The notes under the pieces are model-generated. The model saw nothing but the letters and a program-made list of their open reading frames with translations. It searched no databases and was not told the origin of the DNA. Positions 26,967-34,550 of a DNA stretch of 64,000 nucleotides are shown here, piece after piece. The DNA lies in contig JAIXLO010000126.1 in assembly GCA_026931325.1 (NCBI GenBank), positions 62,001-126,000 of the forward strand. Reading direction: 5' to 3'. Source of the DNA: Chitinophagales bacterium. Lineage in GTDB: Bacteria > Bacteroidota > Bacteroidia > Chitinophagales > Chitinophagaceae. Every line of letters begins with the position of its first letter. Position 1 is the stretch's first letter. A program made the position numbers and the translations under genes.

Positions 26967-27746
26967 ATGCCATATCAAACATTACTTACAGAATTAGAAA
27001 ATGGAATACTTACTGTAACTATTAACAGACCAGATAAATTAAATGCCTTGAATAAAGAAGTGTTTAATGATTTAGATGAATTATTAAAAGATATTTATTC
27101 AAATACTCAAATACAATCTGTAATTATTACAGGCTCTGGTAATAAAGCATTTGTTGCAGGTGCAGATATTACAGAGTTTGGAAATTTAAGTGTAGAACAA
27201 GGAAAACAATTAGCTAAAAGAGGACAAGATGTTTTTAATAGAATTGAAAATAGCCCCAAACCAATTATTGCATGTGTAAATGGTTTTGCTTTAGGAGGAG
27301 GTTGTGAATTAGCTATGGCTTGTCATTTTCGTATTGCTTCGGAAAATGCAAAATTTGGTCAGCCCGAAGTTAATTTAGGTTTAATACCAGGTTATGGAGG
27401 CACACAACGTTTAGCACAACTTATTGGCAAAGGCAGAGCTATTGAACTATTAATTAGTGCCAATATGATAAATGCTGCTACAGCTTTACAATTTGGGCTT
27501 GTAAATTATGTAGTACCACAAGAAGAATTATTAAATAAAGCAAAAAGTATTTTACAAACTATAAATACTAAAGCTCCTTTAGCAGTTGCAGCTTGCATAA
27601 AAGCAGCTAATGCAGTTTGGAATGAAACCAAAAATGGGTTTAATGAAGAAATTGATTTATTTGGAGATTGTTTTGGTACAGAAGATATGAAAGAAGGAAC
27701 AAATGCTTTTTTAGAAAAAAGAACTGCTAATTTTAAAGGGAAATAG
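26967..27746 (+). CDS. Enoyl-CoA hydratase/isomerase (crotonase family)
   Basis: A 259-residue crotonase-fold protein. The oxyanion-hole blocks are KAFVAGADITEF and ALGGGCELAMAC, and both catalytic glutamates are present (GCELA and PEVNLGLIPGYGGTQ), which suggests true hydratase activity on trans-2-enoyl-CoA. It ends with the family's ANFKGK tail. The gene stands alone, 115 bases before acpP and separated from it by acpP's own promoter, so it is probably transcribed separately despite sharing fatty-acid chemistry. Confidence 0.9.
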   Translation: MPYQTLLTELENGILTVTINRPDKLNALNKEVFNDLDELLKDIYSNTQIQSVIITGSGNKAFVAGADITEFGNLSVEQGKQLAKRGQDVFNRIENSPKPIIACVNGFALGGGCELAMACHFRIASENAKFGQPEVNLGLIPGYGGTQRLAQLIGKGRAIELLISANMINAATALQFGLVNYVVPQEELLNKAKSILQTINTKAPLAVAACIKAANAVWNETKNGFNEEIDLFGDCFGTEDMKEGTNAFLEKRTANFKGK

Positions 27747-27806
27747 AAATTTTAGCTTTAAGAGGTATTATATTAAAAAAAATTGGCAAAAGAAAAATAT
27801 TAATCA

Positions 27807-27837
27807 TTTTGTAATTAAATCAAAAACTCTATTTTTG
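27807..27837 (+). promoter_or_regulatory. Promoter of acpP
   Basis: A TTTTG -33 element (27807-27811) is followed after 18 bases by TATTTTTG (27830-27837), a perfect TAnnTTTG -7 box. It ends 24 bases before the acpP ATG. This is one of the three best complete Bacteroidota promoters in the window, fitting a highly expressed gene. Confidence 0.65.
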
Positions 27838-27861
27838 CCATTGTAACTAAAACTTATAATA

Positions 27862-28098
27862 ATGTCAGACATTGCAACAAGAGTAAAAAAAATCATCGTA
27901 GATAAGTTAGGTGTAGATGAAGCAGAAGTTACAACAGAAGCTTCTTTCACTAACGATTTAGGTGCTGATTCTTTAGACACAGTTGAATTAATTATGGAAT
28001 TTGAAAAAGAATTCAACATCTCTATTCCTGATGAACAAGCTGAAACTATAACAACTGTTGGACAGGCTGTAGCTTATTTGGAAGAACATGCCAAATAA
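27862..28098 (+). CDS. acpP: Acyl carrier protein
   Basis: A 78-residue acidic four-helix protein that carries growing acyl chains on a 4'-phosphopantetheine arm. The attachment serine is S37 in [16 protein letters not shown], the near-invariant family motif. It is first in the acpP-fabF-rnc order conserved in Bacteroidota. A strong hairpin lies between it and fabF (28133-28175), which probably sets a higher level of acpP than of the downstream genes. Confidence 0.97.
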   Translation: MSDIATRVKKIIVDKLGVDEAEVTTEASFTNDLGADSLDTVELIMEFEKEFNISIPDEQAETITTVGQAVAYLEEHAK

Positions 28099-28132
28099 GA
28101 ATTTCCCAAAAAACTAGATCAAATTTTTAATT

Positions 28133-28175
28133 CCGCCAATCAAAAACTTTTAGTAGAGATTGGCGGCTTTGTTTT
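28133..28175 (+). terminator. Terminator-like hairpin between acpP and fabF
   Basis: CCGCCAATC (28133-28141) pairs perfectly with GATTGGCGG (28158-28166), a 9-base GC-rich stem with a 16-base loop, followed by CTTTGTTTT. It probably ends most acpP transcripts. Confidence 0.7.
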
Positions 28176-28283
28176 AAATTTTCTTTCAAAAAAGATAGAA
28201 ATTATCCCTTATTCATATTACTTTCAAAAATATATTTCTTCTAAAAATAATTGTATAAAAACTAATTCAGATTTGTATAACAC

Positions 28284-28291
28284 TATATTTG
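28284..28291 (+). promoter_or_regulatory. Candidate -7 box for fabF-rnc
   Basis: TATATTTG matches TAnnTTTG and lies downstream of the acpP terminator, 85 bases before the fabF ATG. It gives fabF-rnc its own start. No good -33 element is present. The rest of the 278-base acpP-fabF gap holds nothing else I recognise. Confidence 0.45.
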
Positions 28292-28376
28292 TGCAAAACA
28301 ATTTCTGCAACTATGTAATTGTTTTATTTTATTTTTGATACAACTAAAAAATAATAACCAAAACACTTCAAGATAT

Positions 28377-29630
28377 ATGAATTTAAAAAGAGTTGTTGTT
28401 ACTGGAATGGGAGCTATAACACCATTAGGCAATAATTTAGATGATTATTGGAAAAATTTAATTGATGGTGTTTCTGGTGCAGATTTTATTACTGGCTTTA
28501 ATGCAGAAAAGTTTAGAACAAAATTTGCCTGCGAAGTAAAAAACTTCAACCCAATAGACTTTTTAGATAAAAAAGAATCTCGTAAAATAGACAGATTTAC
28601 TCAGTTTGCTTTGGTTGTTAGTGACCAGGCAATGAAAGATGCTGGTTTATCAAAAGATAATATTAATCCTGATAGAGTAGGAGTGGTTTTTGCAAGTGGT
28701 ATTGGCGGTTTAATTACTTTTCAAAATGAAGTAATTGATTTTGCAAAAGGCGATGGAACTCCACGTTTCAGCCCTTTCTTTATTCCCAAAATGATTTTGG
28801 ATATAGCAGCAGGACATATTAGTATGAGGCACAATTTAAGAGGACCAAACTTTGCAGTTGTTAGTGCATGTGCAAGTAGCACTAATGCAATAATGGATGC
28901 TTATAATTTATTACGTTTAGGAAAAGCTGATGTTATTTTAACAGGAGGAAGTGAAGCTGTTATTAGTGAAGCTGGTATTGGAGGTTTTAATGCAATGAAA
29001 GCACTAAGTGAAAGAAATGATGATCCTAAAACTGCTTCAAGACCCTATGATAAAGATAGAGATGGCTTTGTAATGGGAGAAGGTGCTGGTATGTTAGTAT
29101 TAGAAGAATTAGAACATGCACTTGCTCGTGGTGCAAAAATTTATGCAGAAATTGCTGGTTGTGGAGCAACTGCAGATGCTTATCATATTACTGCCCCACA
29201 TCCTGATGGATTAGGTGCTAAAAATGTAATGTTAGCAGCATTAGAAGATGCTAATATGAAACCAGAAGAAGTTGATTACATCAATACACATGGTACAAGT
29301 ACACCAATTGGTGATGGTGCAGAAATAAAAGCTGTAACTGAAGTTTTTGGAGAACATGCTTATAAACTAAATATTAGTTCTACAAAGAGTATGACAGGGC
29401 ACTGTCTTGGTGCAACAGGTGTAATAGAAGCTATTGCTTGTATTATGTCAGTAGTACATAATGTTGTTCCACCAACTATTAATCACTTTACAGATGACCC
29501 AGAATTAGACCCTAAACTTAATTTTACCTTTAATAAATCACAACAAAGAACAGTGAATGCAGCATTGAGCAATACTTTTGGATTTGGTGGACATAATGCA
29601 TGTGTTATAGTAAAAAAGTATAAAGCATAA
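28377..29630 (+). CDS. fabF: 3-oxoacyl-[acyl-carrier-protein] synthase II
   Basis: Condenses malonyl-ACP with acyl-ACP in fatty-acid elongation. The thiolase-fold protein of 417 residues shows the Cys-His-His triad: VVSACASSTNA (Cys), NTHGTSTPIGD (His) and KSMTGHCLGATG (His). The start is set at the ATG encoding MNLKRVVVTGMG, which matches the family N-terminus, rather than the in-frame TTG at 28335. Seven bases separate it from rnc. Confidence 0.95.
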   Translation: MNLKRVVVTGMGAITPLGNNLDDYWKNLIDGVSGADFITGFNAEKFRTKFACEVKNFNPIDFLDKKESRKIDRFTQFALVVSDQAMKDAGLSKDNINPDRVGVVFASGIGGLITFQNEVIDFAKGDGTPRFSPFFIPKMILDIAAGHISMRHNLRGPNFAVVSACASSTNAIMDAYNLLRLGKADVILTGGSEAVISEAGIGGFNAMKALSERNDDPKTASRPYDKDRDGFVMGEGAGMLVLEELEHALARGAKIYAEIAGCGATADAYHITAPHPDGLGAKNVMLAALEDANMKPEEVDYINTHGTSTPIGDGAEIKAVTEVFGEHAYKLNISSTKSMTGHCLGATGVIEAIACIMSVVHNVVPPTINHFTDDPELDPKLNFTFNKSQQRTVNAALSNTFGFGGHNACVIVKKYKA

Positions 29631-29637
29631 AAATTCC

Positions 29638-30345
29638 GTGCAACTCTTAAAACAATTTTTCCCTGGATTAAAAAAAACTACTTTTCAAAAGGAGATTGAA
29701 AATGTGTTGAATATAAAGCCAACCAAAAGTCTTCTTTATGTAACTGCATTAACACATAAAAGCATTAAAGATTCTCCAAGTGAAAACAATGAACGTTTAG
29801 AATATTTAGGAGATGCAATACTGGGCTGCATTGTAGCAGATTATTTGTTTAAAAGATATCCTTATAAAGATGAAGGCTTTTTAACAGAAATGCGTAGCAA
29901 AATGGTGAATCGTCAACAGCTAAATGATATTGCAATAAAAATTGGATTAAAAAAAATTACCCTCTACAATAAATTAGATAATAGCTTACGCAGTAGCCAA
30001 ATTTTTGGTAATACATTGGAGTCTGTTGTTGGTGCTATATATTTAGATAAAGGCTATAAAAAAACACAACAATGGGTATTACAACAAATTGTTATCCCTC
30101 ACATGTTTGTAGATGATTTAGAAGCAATAGATATTAATCTTAAAAATAAATTAATTGGTTGGGCTTCTAAAAATGGCAAAGCTTTATCTTTTGAGGTAGC
30201 AGAAGAAAAAGTTTCTTCTGGTAGAAGAACATTTATTATTCATACCATTTTAGATGGAGAAATTTTATCGCAAGGTATTGGTTATAATAAAAAAGATGCA
30301 AGCCAAATAGCAGCACAACAAGCTATTGAAAAATTAGGATTGTAA
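29638..30345 (+). CDS. rnc: Ribonuclease III
   Basis: Cleaves double-stranded RNA in rRNA and mRNA processing. The 235-residue protein has the RNase III signature NNERLEYLGDAILG with its metal-binding acidic residues, a second acidic block ESVVGAIYLDKG, and a C-terminal double-stranded-RNA-binding domain (about 165-235; SQGIGYNKKDASQIAAQQA). Translation begins at GTG (29638), seven bases after fabF. It converges with lplA with six bases between stops. Confidence 0.94.
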   Translation: MQLLKQFFPGLKKTTFQKEIENVLNIKPTKSLLYVTALTHKSIKDSPSENNERLEYLGDAILGCIVADYLFKRYPYKDEGFLTEMRSKMVNRQQLNDIAIKIGLKKITLYNKLDNSLRSSQIFGNTLESVVGAIYLDKGYKKTQQWVLQQIVIPHMFVDDLEAIDINLKNKLIGWASKNGKALSFEVAEEKVSSGRRTFIIHTILDGEILSQGIGYNKKDASQIAAQQAIEKLGL

Positions 30346-30351
30346 TGTTTG

Positions 30352-31332
30352 CTAAAACATTGCATCTATCAAATTATCTAAACTAATATTGCTAAAATGT
30401 TTTTCTATATCAAATTTTGATAAAGCAGTTCTTATAGCACTTTCTTCATGCTTAATATTCTGTAATGCTTCTTCAATTTCATCAATTCCTTTTTCAGAAA
30501 AAAAGTCACCAAATATTTTTACATTTTCAATAAATCCATTCTTAGTTTCTAAATTCATTTCAAGTAAACCACCTTTTGTTCTTATAGCTTTTTTAAAACT
30601 ATAGTCAGGTGATTTTCCATAATTCCAATCATAGGTTGTATATTTTTCATCTCTTAATTGCTTAATAATTTTTTTGTCTTCTTCTGTAAATGTATATAGT
30701 TTACTATCTGGATAAATAGCAATTACATAATCCATTAATTTTTTTGTAAACTCTTCTATATTTAATGGACTTTTTAAATGTTCTGAAATATTTGTAACTC
30801 TTTTTGGTACTGATTTTACTGCTTTATCTTGATATTTAACAGGATTAATTCTTAATGCTTCACTTACATTTCTCATTTCAGATGCAAATAAAATAGTGCC
30901 GTGATGTAAAATCCTATTTCTGTAAATATGAGCAGCATTACCAGAAAATTTTTTTCCATCAATCATCAAATCGTTTTTTCCTTCAAAACGTGCATCTATA
31001 CCTAAGCTTTGAATCACATCTACTATTGGTTGTGTAAATTTTTTAAAATCGGTAAGGTTAGAATCGTTTCCAGTTTTTACAAACGAAAAATTCAAATTTC
31101 CTAAATCATGATATACTGCACCGCCACCAGAAATTCTTCTTACAACAGCAATATTATTAGCTTTTACATAATCATAATTTATTTCTGAAAGTGTATTTTG
31201 ATATTTACCAACAATAATGGCATTATCATTTCTCCAAAGCATAAAACAATCTTCTTTCAAATACTTTAGAATATATTCGTCTGTTGCAATGTTAAAATAT
31301 GGATCTGTTGATTCGTGATAAATACAAAGCAT
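30352..31332 (-). CDS. lplA: Lipoate-protein ligase
   Basis: Activates free lipoate with ATP and attaches it to lipoyl domains of 2-oxoacid dehydrogenases. The 326-residue protein has the catalytic core RRISGGGAVYHDLGNLNF, the lysine region KFSGNAAHIYRNRILHHGT and a C-terminal accessory domain (about 245-326), as in E. coli LplA. The promoter box (31352-31359) is intact although an IS element has inserted 65 bases upstream of the start. Confidence 0.92.
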   Translation of the reverse strand: MLCIYHESTDPYFNIATDEYILKYLKEDCFMLWRNDNAIIVGKYQNTLSEINYDYVKANNIAVVRRISGGGAVYHDLGNLNFSFVKTGNDSNLTDFKKFTQPIVDVIQSLGIDARFEGKNDLMIDGKKFSGNAAHIYRNRILHHGTILFASEMRNVSEALRINPVKYQDKAVKSVPKRVTNISEHLKSPLNIEEFTKKLMDYVIAIYPDSKLYTFTEEDKKIIKQLRDEKYTTYDWNYGKSPDYSFKKAIRTKGGLLEMNLETKNGFIENVKIFGDFFSEKGIDEIEEALQNIKHEESAIRTALSKFDIEKHFSNISLDNLIDAMF

Positions 31333-31351
31333 AATATATTTTTTTGAAGGG

Positions 31352-31359
31352 CAAATGTA
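31352..31359 (-). promoter_or_regulatory. Candidate -7 box for lplA
   Basis: TACATTTG on the minus strand matches TAnnTTTG, 19 bases before the ATG. The IS left end begins 38 bases further upstream, so the original -33 region is still the chromosomal sequence. Confidence 0.45.
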
Positions 31360-31387
31360 AGCTGATAAAAATTCTTTTTATAAATTA

Positions 31388-31396
31388 GAGATTAAT
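31388..31396. repeat. Target-site duplication, left copy
   Basis: GAGATTAAT immediately precedes the left inverted repeat and is repeated exactly at 32775-32783 right after the other end. The following CAT also matches, so a 12-base duplication with a shorter element is an equivalent reading. Confidence 0.85.
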
Positions 31397-31413
31397 CATT
31401 ATTGTCCGACAAA
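31397..31413 (+). repeat. IS left terminal inverted repeat
   Basis: CATTATTGTCCGACAAA is the exact reverse complement of the right end at 32758-32774; identity stops at the next base. Confidence 0.92.
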
Positions 31414-31418
31414 AAAAT

Positions 31419-31448
31419 AAAAGGGTAGCATTTCTGTTACCCTTTTTG
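31419..31448 (+). terminator. Terminator-like hairpin inside the IS left end
   Basis: AAAAGGGTAGCA (31419-31430) pairs with TGTTACCCTTTT (31435-31446): 12 pairs including one G-U, a TTTC tetraloop and a short T-tail. It lies 29 bases before the transposase ATG. It would block transcription entering from outside, or occlude the transposase start in read-through RNA, as shown for IS10 and IS50. Confidence 0.75.
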
Positions 31449-31477
31449 TTGTTTTGAAGTTACTACGCTTTAAAACT

Positions 31478-32680
31478 ATGAATCAAAGTAACAATTATTT
31501 CGGACAGCATTTATTTTCTCAGTTAATTTCTTTGTGCAACAAGTCTATTTTAAGCCCAGTAATAGCAAAGTGCAAAGCCAATCATTACTACAAACACTTA
31601 AAGACTTACGAACATTTTGTAGCAATGCTCTATTGTGTGGTTACAGGTAGCACTTCACTTCGTGAGATTGAAGCTGGGCTTGGCATTGCCCAAGGCAAGA
31701 TGAATCATTTAGGTATTGATTATGTGCCACCTCGTAGCACTTTAAGCGATGGCAATAAAAATAGACCAGCCGGTGTATTCAAATCTATTTATGAAGCCCT
31801 GTATGCTTTATACAAACCAAATTTCTCGGACAGCACTTTATCAAAACCCATCTTAGACAAGCTGTTTTTAATGGATGCTACTGTTTTCGGACTCTTTAAA
31901 GCCATTCTTAAAACCAATGGGAGGCATAGTGATAATGGAAAAAAGAAAGGTGGTATTAAAAAGAATACTGTTTTGCACGGCACCTCATTAATGCCCCACT
32001 TTATAGACTTTTCGGCAGCAGCCGATAATGACCAAAATATTTACAGTAAATTACAGCTACCACAAGGTTCTTATTTGGTGTTTGATAAAGGATACAACAA
32101 CTACAAACAGTATGCAAAACTTACAGAGCAAGGTGTTTTTTTTGTTACTCGACAAAAAGAAAATGCTGTGTATGATATTGCCATAGAATGTTTGCACGAT
32201 AACAGCACTTCATCTAATATTTTACAAGAAACCATCATCACACAAACTTATAAAGACGAGTTAAACAACCCACAAACATTGAAGTTGAGGCGTATTGCTT
32301 GGTATGATGAAAAGCAAAATAGAAGCTATGAATTTATTACCAACAACTTTGAATTGGATGCTGAAACGATAGCTTTATTATACAAATACAGATGGAAAAT
32401 TGAATTGTTTTTTAAGAAGTTAAAGCAAAACTTTCCCTTGCAATACTTTGTTGGAGACAATCAAAACGCTATTGAGATTCAAATTTGGATGGCTTTAATA
32501 GCACTACTATTACTATCAGTGATACACCAAAACAATAAAACCAAGATGGCTTTTAGTGTGTTTGTAACAATCTTTAAACTGCACTTGTTCAACTATATCA
32601 GCATCAAGCAACTACTGACTGAATACAAGAAAAAGAAGCCAGCAAAAACTAATCAAACTACTATGTTCAATTCTTCATAG
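31478..32680 (+). CDS. IS4-family DDE transposase
   Basis: A 400-residue transposase that cuts and rejoins the IS ends. The N-terminal part (DUF4372-like, about 1-75) is DNA binding; the catalytic RNase H fold has Asp in LFLMDATVFGLF, Asp in YLVFDKGYNNYK and Glu in the IS4 signature YKYRWKIELFFKKLK, which fits Y-(2)-R-(3)-E-(6)-K exactly. It is uninterrupted and likely active. I chose the ATG at 31478 (MNQSNNYFGQ); an in-frame TTG at 31454 is less likely. Confidence 0.94.
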   Translation: MNQSNNYFGQHLFSQLISLCNKSILSPVIAKCKANHYYKHLKTYEHFVAMLYCVVTGSTSLREIEAGLGIAQGKMNHLGIDYVPPRSTLSDGNKNRPAGVFKSIYEALYALYKPNFSDSTLSKPILDKLFLMDATVFGLFKAILKTNGRHSDNGKKKGGIKKNTVLHGTSLMPHFIDFSAAADNDQNIYSKLQLPQGSYLVFDKGYNNYKQYAKLTEQGVFFVTRQKENAVYDIAIECLHDNSTSSNILQETIITQTYKDELNNPQTLKLRRIAWYDEKQNRSYEFITNNFELDAETIALLYKYRWKIELFFKKLKQNFPLQYFVGDNQNAIEIQIWMALIALLLLSVIHQNNKTKMAFSVFVTIFKLHLFNYISIKQLLTEYKKKKPAKTNQTTMFNSS

Positions 32681-32757
32681 CCCCCTGCTATTGAAAAATA
32701 AAAACAAAATACAGCAATATCAAGGTGTGTAGCGACACTTATTCAGCAAATCGAACA

Positions 32758-32774
32758 TTTGTCGGACAATAATG
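32758..32774 (-). repeat. IS right terminal inverted repeat
   Basis: TTTGTCGGACAATAATG, the exact reverse complement of the left end at 31397-31413. Confidence 0.92.
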
Positions 32775-32783
32775 GAGATTAAT
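32775..32783. repeat. Target-site duplication, right copy
   Basis: GAGATTAAT follows the right inverted repeat and is identical to 31388-31396. Confidence 0.85.
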
Positions 32784-32827
32784 CATCATCTATCAGAATA
32801 CTAACAAAATCTTTTAAGATTAGATTT

Positions 32828-32835
32828 TATATTTG
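32828..32835 (+). promoter_or_regulatory. Candidate -7 box for the DUF2911 gene
   Basis: TATATTTG matches TAnnTTTG and ends 18 bases before the ATG. It lies beyond the IS right end and is chromosomal. Confidence 0.45.
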
Positions 32836-32853
32836 CTCTAAAATTAAGTTATC

Positions 32854-33417
32854 ATGAAACGATTTGTTTTTCTTATCATACTTTTAGTTGCTTGTTCAAT
32901 AGGGTTTTCTCAATCTAAGCCAATTACCTTAGATAAAAGCCCAATGGATGTTAGTTATTTTCCTAAAGATTATCCATTATTAAAAATGAATGGTAAAAGT
33001 AAAGATTTACCAATTGCAAGAATTATTTATAGCAGACCACAAAAAAATGGCCGTGAAATTTTTGGTGAACTTATTCAATATAATGAAGTGTGGCGTTTAG
33101 GTGCAAACGAAGCAACAGAAATTGAGTTTTTTAGAAATGTAAAAATTGATGGTAAAACTTTAGCCAAGGGCCGTTATTCATTATTCTGTATTCCAAAAGA
33201 AAATAAATGGACTTTAATTTTTAATAAAGACAACTTTGGTTGGGGAAGTTTTAATTATGATGCTAAAAAAGATGCTTTAAGAGTAGATTGTACTATTGAA
33301 AAAACACAAGACATTACCGATGCTTTAACCATTTATTTTGAGAACACTAATAATGGAGCTAATCTTATAATTATGTGGGATAATGTTAAAGCCTTATTAC
33401 CTATTAGCTTAAAGTAA
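32854..33417 (+). CDS. DUF2911 domain-containing exported protein
   Basis: A 187-residue protein with a signal peptide (residues 1-19, ending GFSQ) and a DUF2911 domain, recognisable by the blocks IARIIYSRPQKNGREIFG, VWRLGANEATEIEF and GRYSLFCIPKENKWTLIF. The family is common in Bacteroidota and predicted periplasmic; its function is not known. Its -7 box lies between the IS right end and the ATG, so the insertion should not silence it. The next gene has its own box. Confidence 0.87.
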   Translation: MKRFVFLIILLVACSIGFSQSKPITLDKSPMDVSYFPKDYPLLKMNGKSKDLPIARIIYSRPQKNGREIFGELIQYNEVWRLGANEATEIEFFRNVKIDGKTLAKGRYSLFCIPKENKWTLIFNKDNFGWGSFNYDAKKDALRVDCTIEKTQDITDALTIYFENTNNGANLIIMWDNVKALLPISLK

Positions 33418-33480
33418 ATATTTGTTTTAGCGTTTTATACTTGTTTATTACCCGAAATATTTAAATTGAATAAATATCGT

Positions 33481-33488
33481 TAGATTTG
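33481..33488 (+). promoter_or_regulatory. Candidate -7 box for the orphan histidine kinase
   Basis: TAGATTTG matches TAnnTTTG and is only five bases from the ATG at 33494, predicting a leaderless transcript. No -33 element is clear. Confidence 0.45.
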
Positions 33489-33493
33489 TTTTT

Positions 33494-34546
33494 ATGGTTA
33501 GCGATAAAAACCCTTCACCAAAACAATTATCAGCTTTTACTGCTTTAATTGTTTCTATACCAGTAGCTATAGCTTTTTTGGTAGTAGAAAAAAAATTATG
33601 GATGGGCATTATTGCTTTTGTACTAATGTTTATTGGAAGTTATTTGCTTATCAGTTATGTTTTGGAAACTTTTATTTTTAGAAAAATAAAACTAATTTAT
33701 AAATTCATTTATCAAACAAAAGCAAGTAAAAGAGAAGAAACTTATTATAAATATATTCTTCCTCGTAAAACAATTAATGAAGTAAAAGAAGATGTAGAAA
33801 AATGGGCCGCTCAGCGTAGTGCAGAAGTTGAACTTCTTAAAAAGACAGAGACTTTTAGAAAAGAATTTTTACAAAATTTATCACATGAATTTAAAACTCC
33901 TGTATTTGCTATTCAGGGCTATGTAGATACTTTATTAAATGGGGCAATTAATGACCCAAATAATAACACAAAATTTTTAGAAAATACTTCAAAGAATATT
34001 GATAGATTGGTAGCTCTATTAGACGACTTAGACGAAATTTCAAAATTAGAAACTAACGAAGAAACACTGCATAAAGAAAATTTTATTATACAGGATTTGA
34101 TAAAAGAAGTGTATGATTTACTTTCTATAAAAATGGAAGAAAAGAATATTAAGCCATCTATTAAAAAAGGGTGTGAGTCTCCTATAAACGTTTTTGCTGA
34201 TAAAGAAAAAATAAGGCAGGTAATTAATAATATTGTTTCTAATGCTATAAAATATGGCAAACAAAATGGTTTCATCATTGCAAGTATTTATAATACTGAT
34301 GATAAAAAAGTTTTAATAGAATTTAGTGATGATGGAACAGGAATGGCAGAAGAACATTTACAAAGAATTTTTGAAAGATTTTATAGAACTGATTTTGGTA
34401 GAAGTAGAAATAAAGGAGGAACAGGCTTAGGCTTAGCAATTTGTAAACATATTATTGAAGCTCACAATCAAACTATACATGCAAGAAGTACTTTAAATGT
34501 AGGTACAACCATTGGGTTTACTCTAAGCACAAAAGAAGAAGATTAA
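33494..34546 (+). CDS. Membrane sensor histidine kinase (PhoR-like)
   Basis: A 350-residue kinase with two close N-terminal membrane helices (about 15-55) and almost no periplasmic loop, so it likely senses the membrane or the cytoplasm. A linker of about 70 residues leads to HisKA (H box NLSHEFKTPVFA) and HATPase (N box INNIVSNAIKYG; G boxes FSDDGTGMA and GTGLGLAIC). The core resembles PhoR. No response regulator is adjacent, which is unusual for this type, so the partner is elsewhere. It converges on the lytic transglycosylase with four bases between stops. Confidence 0.9.
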   Translation: MVSDKNPSPKQLSAFTALIVSIPVAIAFLVVEKKLWMGIIAFVLMFIGSYLLISYVLETFIFRKIKLIYKFIYQTKASKREETYYKYILPRKTINEVKEDVEKWAAQRSAEVELLKKTETFRKEFLQNLSHEFKTPVFAIQGYVDTLLNGAINDPNNNTKFLENTSKNIDRLVALLDDLDEISKLETNEETLHKENFIIQDLIKEVYDLLSIKMEEKNIKPSIKKGCESPINVFADKEKIRQVINNIVSNAIKYGKQNGFIIASIYNTDDKKVLIEFSDDGTGMAEEHLQRIFERFYRTDFGRSRNKGGTGLGLAICKHIIEAHNQTIHARSTLNVGTTIGFTLSTKEED

Positions 34547-34550
34547 TCTT

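Larger units (their letters stand above)
31397..32774 (+). mobile_element. Complete IS4-family insertion sequence
   Basis: A 1378-base element with perfect 17-base terminal inverted repeats (31397-31413 and 32758-32774), a 9-base direct target duplication (31388-31396, 32775-32783) and one intact transposase gene. Its right end holds about 90 noncoding bases without an ORF. Between the left repeat and the transposase lies a 12-base-pair hairpin. Base composition is visibly richer in G and C than the neighbours. It sits in the gap between the divergent lplA and DUF2911 genes, outside both -7 boxes, so it is probably neutral. The exact duplication implies a recent insertion. Confidence 0.95.
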
